Assembly (NCBI GenBank): GCA_012517375.1
Contig: JAAYVC010000018.1
Span: 1-33,841, forward strand
Source of the DNA: a bacterium
GTDB lineage: Bacteria; Hydrothermota; Tepidihabitantia; B3-TA06
DNA length: 33,841 nt
Direction of reading: 5' to 3'
Shown: positions 31,314-33,841 of the stretch, in pieces
Layout: each line of letters starts with the position of its first letter
Numbering within the stretch: the stretch's first letter is position 1
Translations under genes and position numbers: made by a program
Notes under the pieces: model-generated
Told to the model about the DNA's origin: nothing
Databases searched by the model: none
Seen by the model: the letters and a program-made list of their open reading frames with translations, nothing else

Positions 31314-32465
31314 CTATGCCCGCTGCGCCGATATGAGTTCGTCGTAGGCGATAGAGCAGCCGCGGGTTTCCGCATCCCTGGCGCGTCCTGTTACCTCGAA
31401 ACCGGAACCTATCTCAAAGCCCATATCATCGGTTTGAACGGCTTGTACGGTCACGAGATTAGCCACGCTGTGCTGGCGCAACAGGCCCCGCTCGCCTTTA
31501 GGTAAAGGCTTTAGGGTGTCGGGGTCAACGACAACAACCCGTGCAAAGTGAGGGATCATCTTGTAGCGCGGTTCGGAGATGCCTCTCACATGGTTGTAGA
31601 AAACATTGTCGAAATACGCCGCCTGCATCTCGGTCATGCCGTATAGATTAATCAGATGATCGGGGGGGATGCCAAGTATCTTTTCTCCAAGCCTCAAATA
31701 CTCCTCTTTCGATATCTCTCTTCCCTTTCCCTTGTTGCCTCCGCCATCCATAGCTCGACTCCCTTCTGGAAGCTTGAATGAGATACCCTGCGCCTCGCAG
31801 TAGTCGAAAAAGTGAACATACCCGAAAGTTGCACCCACCATCACGCAAGGTTCGCCTGAGCGCTCCACTTGCCTCAGTTTTTCCGCAAGCCCGGCAAAAT
31901 CGAATCCGGTAGGCTTGATGAAGAATTCAGGCTTTCCTTTCGAGTGCCTGTCCACACTTATCTTCAGTTGGCGCATTCCTATAGCCACACTGGGCATCTC
32001 GTCGGGATTAGGGCCGAGAACAATTGCATGAAGCTTCTCATCGGCAGATTTGTACAAACCCCTGTCGTTGATGCTTATGCCAACCTGGTCATATATCTTA
32101 AGCATAGGTTCGTTGAAACTGATCTTTGCACGCTTCTCCGGATTGGTTGTTCCGCTACTGGTCAAGAACAAAACCGTTTCTTCCGCTGGAAACGTGCGCA
32201 GCTCCACTTCCTTGAAGGCGGCAGCTGGTACCGCAGGGACATCCGTCCACTCGTTGATCATTTCGGGCCGTACCCCGCGTTTGTCGCAGTACTTTTGATA
32301 GACATGGTTAGCGTTGTACTGGTATTCAAAGAGCCTCATGGACAAATCGTTGAACACCTTCTCGCTCTCAGCGTCGGATTGTTCAGCTCCGTTTTTTATG
32401 AAATTTTCTATGTCTTTTGCAAGGGACTGGACGAATTCGGAGTTCGTTGTGTATTTCTCGCTCAT
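31314..32465 (-). CDS. luxE: LuxE-like acyl-protein synthetase, copy 2
   Basis: A second LuxE of exactly the same length as copy 1 (383 residues), starting at ATG 32465 after AAGGAGG; a longer frame to 32528 only reads the leader. All key segments are kept: LTSSGTTNPEKRAKIS, GGGNKGKGREISKEEY, INLYGMTEMQAAY, the HFARVVVVDPDTLKPLPKGERG block, and the C-terminal Cys in ETRGCSIAYDEL. The two copies are strongly alike along their length. Differences cluster in the substrate part (for example MVGATFGYVHFFDYCEAQ against IAGATFAYVHFFDFCQAQ), so chain-length preference may differ. No luxC gene follows; it may share the one at 26639 or serve another acceptor. Confidence 0.83.
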   Translation of the reverse strand: MSEKYTTNSEFVQSLAKDIENFIKNGAEQSDAESEKVFNDLSMRLFEYQYNANHVYQKYCDKRGVRPEMINEWTDVPAVPAAAFKEVELRTFPAEETVLFLTSSGTTNPEKRAKISFNEPMLKIYDQVGISINDRGLYKSADEKLHAIVLGPNPDEMPSVAIGMRQLKISVDRHSKGKPEFFIKPTGFDFAGLAEKLRQVERSGEPCVMVGATFGYVHFFDYCEAQGISFKLPEGSRAMDGGGNKGKGREISKEEYLRLGEKILGIPPDHLINLYGMTEMQAAYFDNVFYNHVRGISEPRYKMIPHFARVVVVDPDTLKPLPKGERGLLRQHSVANLVTVQAVQTDDMGFEIGSGFEVTGRARDAETRGCSIAYDELISAQRA

Positions 32466-32508
32466 TAAATCCTCCTTGATAACGCGTAAAACGTTATTAT
32501 TAATTTTA

Positions 32509-32532
32509 TCAAGCGCCCAACCCCGCATACGA
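32509..32532 (-). promoter_or_regulatory. Conserved block in the luxE copy 2 leader
   Basis: 24 bases identical to 29271-29294, while the sequence on both sides has changed; this points to selection on the block. Confidence 0.55.
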
Positions 32533-32589
32533 AGCTGTACTCAAAACACCAACTGATTTATGAAAATTATCTTTTAGCCCTATTTTTGT

Positions 32590-32617
32590 ATTTTAGAAGA
32601 TTTCTTTTACGTGTCAA
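32590..32617 (-). promoter_or_regulatory. Promoter of luxE copy 2
   Basis: On the - strand: TTGACA (32617-32612), 16 bases, TAAAAT (32595-32590). Confidence 0.7.
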
Positions 32618-32654
32618 GTCTTTTTTTCGATTATTGTTAACTCGTAAAAAACAC

Positions 32655-32682
32655 TTGACAAAGACCTAAAAAGTGTTACTAT
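32655..32682 (+). promoter_or_regulatory. Promoter of SpoIIAA-like copy 4
   Basis: TTGACA (32655-32660), 16 bases, TACTAT (32677-32682). Confidence 0.7.
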
Positions 32683-32704
32683 ATTGTGTTTTCTAAATTC
32701 AGGT

Positions 32705-32717
32705 ATGTGTGGGTAAT
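32705..32717 (+). promoter_or_regulatory. Leader motif ATGTGTGGGTAAT, copy 3
   Basis: Third identical copy, 22 bases after the -10 of SpoIIAA-like copy 4. Confidence 0.6.
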
Positions 32718-32785
32718 ACTGAGCGGATAAAACCAGTTCTAAAAATACAGGAGGGTTTATGAACATAAATCTTCAGGAGACTACT

Positions 32786-33190
32786 ATGGCGAAAGAAAAG
32801 TTCAAACTCTGGTACGATGAAAAGGAAGGTGTACTTCGTGGAGAAATCTACGAAAGATTCGACGTGGAGTCCCTCGAGCGGTTCTATAACGAGGCTACCA
32901 AGTATACACCAGAACAGCAGCACTACGTCGTCGGTTGGTTATACGACGAGGCACAGAAAATGGTTGGCAAGGAAGAGCGAAAGATTGCCAAGGAAAAGGG
33001 TGATCTGGTGCATTTCAAGAAAATGGCACTCCTTGGCGCAAAGCCGGTTATTCGAATGGTTGCCCAAATAGTCATGTCCGCTCAAGGACGGGGTAAAGAC
33101 TTCAAGTTCTTCGACAGCGAGGAAGAAGCCTTAGCCTGGATTAGAGAGCAAAAAGCGTTGGATAAGAAAGCTCTGGCAACACAAAGATAG
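32786..33190 (+). CDS. SpoIIAA-like (STAS/SEC14-type) small protein, copy 4
   Basis: A 134-residue paralog. I start at ATG 32786 (MAKEKFKLWYDEKEG), which matches the other copies and follows CAGGAG. An in-frame ATG at 32759, after AGGAGGG, could add nine residues (NINLQETT); this is the first of the two ribosome sites found in every leader of the family. The core is HFKKMALLGAKPVIRMVAQI with the end SEEEALAWIREQKALDKKA. It is divergent from luxE copy 2 in the same way as copy 1 is from luxE copy 1, and it is followed after 30 bases by an RsbR-like gene. Confidence 0.72.
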   Translation: MAKEKFKLWYDEKEGVLRGEIYERFDVESLERFYNEATKYTPEQQHYVVGWLYDEAQKMVGKEERKIAKEKGDLVHFKKMALLGAKPVIRMVAQIVMSAQGRGKDFKFFDSEEEALAWIREQKALDKKALATQR

Positions 33191-33220
33191 TATAATCCTT
33201 TGTCTCATGAGGAGCAAAAC

Positions 33221-33841
33221 ATGCCTAAAGCGATAAAAGACCTGGAGGAAAGGCTTGCAAGGATGGAAGAGATTCTCTCTCAGGCGGCCTGCGGCGGATT
33301 CGATGTTGAGTTCGACTTTAATGAGGAGAATATCGACGCGCTGACCGGCGTTGAGACAGGGGTAAAAGTGCTTATAGCCGATATGGGCGAGACGATCACC
33401 GAAAGCCGCAAGCGCGCAGAGGAACTCGAGGAGAAGCTTGACCTCATCGAACAGCAGCGCAAGGCTATAGAGGAGCTCTCCACCCCCATCATAAAGATAT
33501 GGGACCAGGTACTCGTACTGCCTCTGATTGGAACTTTGGACACAAGACGTTCGCAAAGGCTTACGGAATCTCTATTGACTGACATTGCGGCGACCCAGAC
33601 AAGGGTGGCGATTCTGGACATCACGGGCGTGCCTACAGTTGACTCGGCTGTTGCAAACCACATATTAAAGACGGTTTCTGCCGTAAAGCTTCTTGGAGCC
33701 GACTGTGTTATAACGGGCATAAGACCGGACGTTGCCCAGACAATCGTACATCTTGGGGTGGATTTATCGGATGTCGAGACCCTGTCAAACCTGTCGGAAG
33801 GGCTCAAGTGGGCGTTCGAATACCTGAATCTCGAAATTAAC
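33221..33841 (+). CDS. RsbR-like STAS-domain protein (3' truncated by window end)
   Basis: The frame opens at ATG 33221, with ATGAGGAGC seven bases before, and runs to the end of the window without a stop (207 codons). The N-terminal part is charged and likely coiled coil (KDLEERLARMEEIL, then SRKRAEELEEKLDLIEQQRKAIEEL, about 60-87). From about residue 88 there is a STAS domain of the RsbR type: STPIIKIWDQVLVLPLIG, LDTRRSQRLTESLL, VAILDITGVPTVDSAVANHI, and GADCVITGIRPDVAQTIVHLG. The T and S of GVPTVDSA are at the usual phosphorylation positions of stressosome proteins (RsbR co-antagonists). It may be co-transcribed with SpoIIAA-like copy 4. No RsbS, RsbT or sigma factor gene is seen before the window ends. 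Confidence 0.85.
   Translation, partial: MPKAIKDLEERLARMEEILSQAACGGFDVEFDFNEENIDALTGVETGVKVLIADMGETITESRKRAEELEEKLDLIEQQRKAIEELSTPIIKIWDQVLVLPLIGTLDTRRSQRLTESLLTDIAATQTRVAILDITGVPTVDSAVANHILKTVSAVKLLGADCVITGIRPDVAQTIVHLGVDLSDVETLSNLSEGLKWAFEYLNLEIN

Larger units (their letters stand above)
32466..32785. repeat. Divergent regulatory region, unit B (copy of 29225-29549)
   Basis: 320 bases between luxE copy 2 and SpoIIAA-like copy 4, homologous throughout to unit A. The order of elements is the same, including the luxE leader block (32509-32532), the two promoters and the 13-base leader motif. No gene is seen inside. Confidence 0.75.

Noticed and set aside
31314-32528. A longer LuxE copy 2 starting at 32528
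   Set aside because: The extra 21 residues lie in the leader and cover the conserved block; ATG 32465 has AAGGAGG and matches copy 1.
29420-32682. A 19-base spacer (TTGACA to TATAAT/TATATT) in the SpoIIAA-like promoters, which would suggest MerR-type control
   Set aside because: Each of them also has TACTAT or TAATAT at the 16-base spacing that all other promoters in the window use, and there is no dyad in the spacer.
33131-33807. Open frames on the - strand at the right end
   Set aside because: They are shadows of SpoIIAA-like copy 4 and the RsbR-like gene, whose + strand proteins show clear family features.

Overview
Probable source. The window looks like a Gram-negative, anaerobic or microaerobic bacterium of an uncultivated FCB-like or WOR-3-like lineage. 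This is inferred from a secreted FG-GAP protein with a C-terminal NFPNPF-type (type IX/FlgD-like) sorting domain, a PorV-like barrel fused to an OmpA domain, several lipoproteins and LolA-like proteins, and a four-subunit group 3b-like [NiFe] hydrogenase. The phylum cannot be fixed from this sequence alone. Promoters are of the form TTGACA/C, exactly 16 bases, then TAnnnT, and recur about fourteen times.

Layout. Bases 1-5300 (+): tail of one exported protein, a giant secreted FG-GAP protein and a PorV-OmpA fusion, closed by a terminator. 5351-6540 (+): a two-domain VOC protein. 6513-10461 (-): an operon of a small membrane protein, a YeiH-family sulfate/sulfite-type transporter, a cysteate synthase and an alpha-oxoamine synthase. 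I read it as the front half of capnine-type sulfonolipid synthesis. 10585-15216: GNAT enzyme, DUF4097-like lipoprotein, ArsB/NhaD-type permease with an EIIA-CBS regulator, and a NUDIX-like protein. 15235-19400 (-): hydrogenase operon beta-gamma-delta-alpha. 19528-21473 (-): a lipoprotein and two LolA-like periplasmic proteins. 21486-22523 (+): a metallo-beta-lactamase-fold nuclease. 22524-24238: gene-poor, with palindromic repeats and a broken GIY-YIG gene. 24239-26602 (+): hypC-hypD-hypE, which mature the hydrogenase. 26639-33841: a LuxC/LuxE fatty-acid reductase locus mixed with four paralogous SpoIIAA-like (STAS/SEC14-type) small proteins, a second LuxE, and the start of an RsbR-like STAS protein.

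How the parts fit. Two lipid systems stand out. In the first, sulfite and phosphoserine would give cysteate, which is condensed with an acyl thioester to 3-keto-capnine; the reductase and N-acyltransferase are not in the window. In the second, LuxE would activate a fatty acid and pass the acyl group to LuxC for reduction to an aldehyde. No luciferase (LuxAB) is present. Next to it, the divergent unit luxE(-)/SpoIIAA-like(+) has been duplicated with its regulatory region, and extra SpoIIAA-like copies lie between. Since SpoIIAA-like folds resemble SEC14/CRAL-TRIO lipid-binding domains, the small proteins may be carriers for the acyl or aldehyde intermediates. This is the best candidate for an undescribed system here.

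Limits. All calls are by reading the sequence and from remembered family features; no database search was run. I saw no tRNA, rRNA, CRISPR array, transposase or replication origin.
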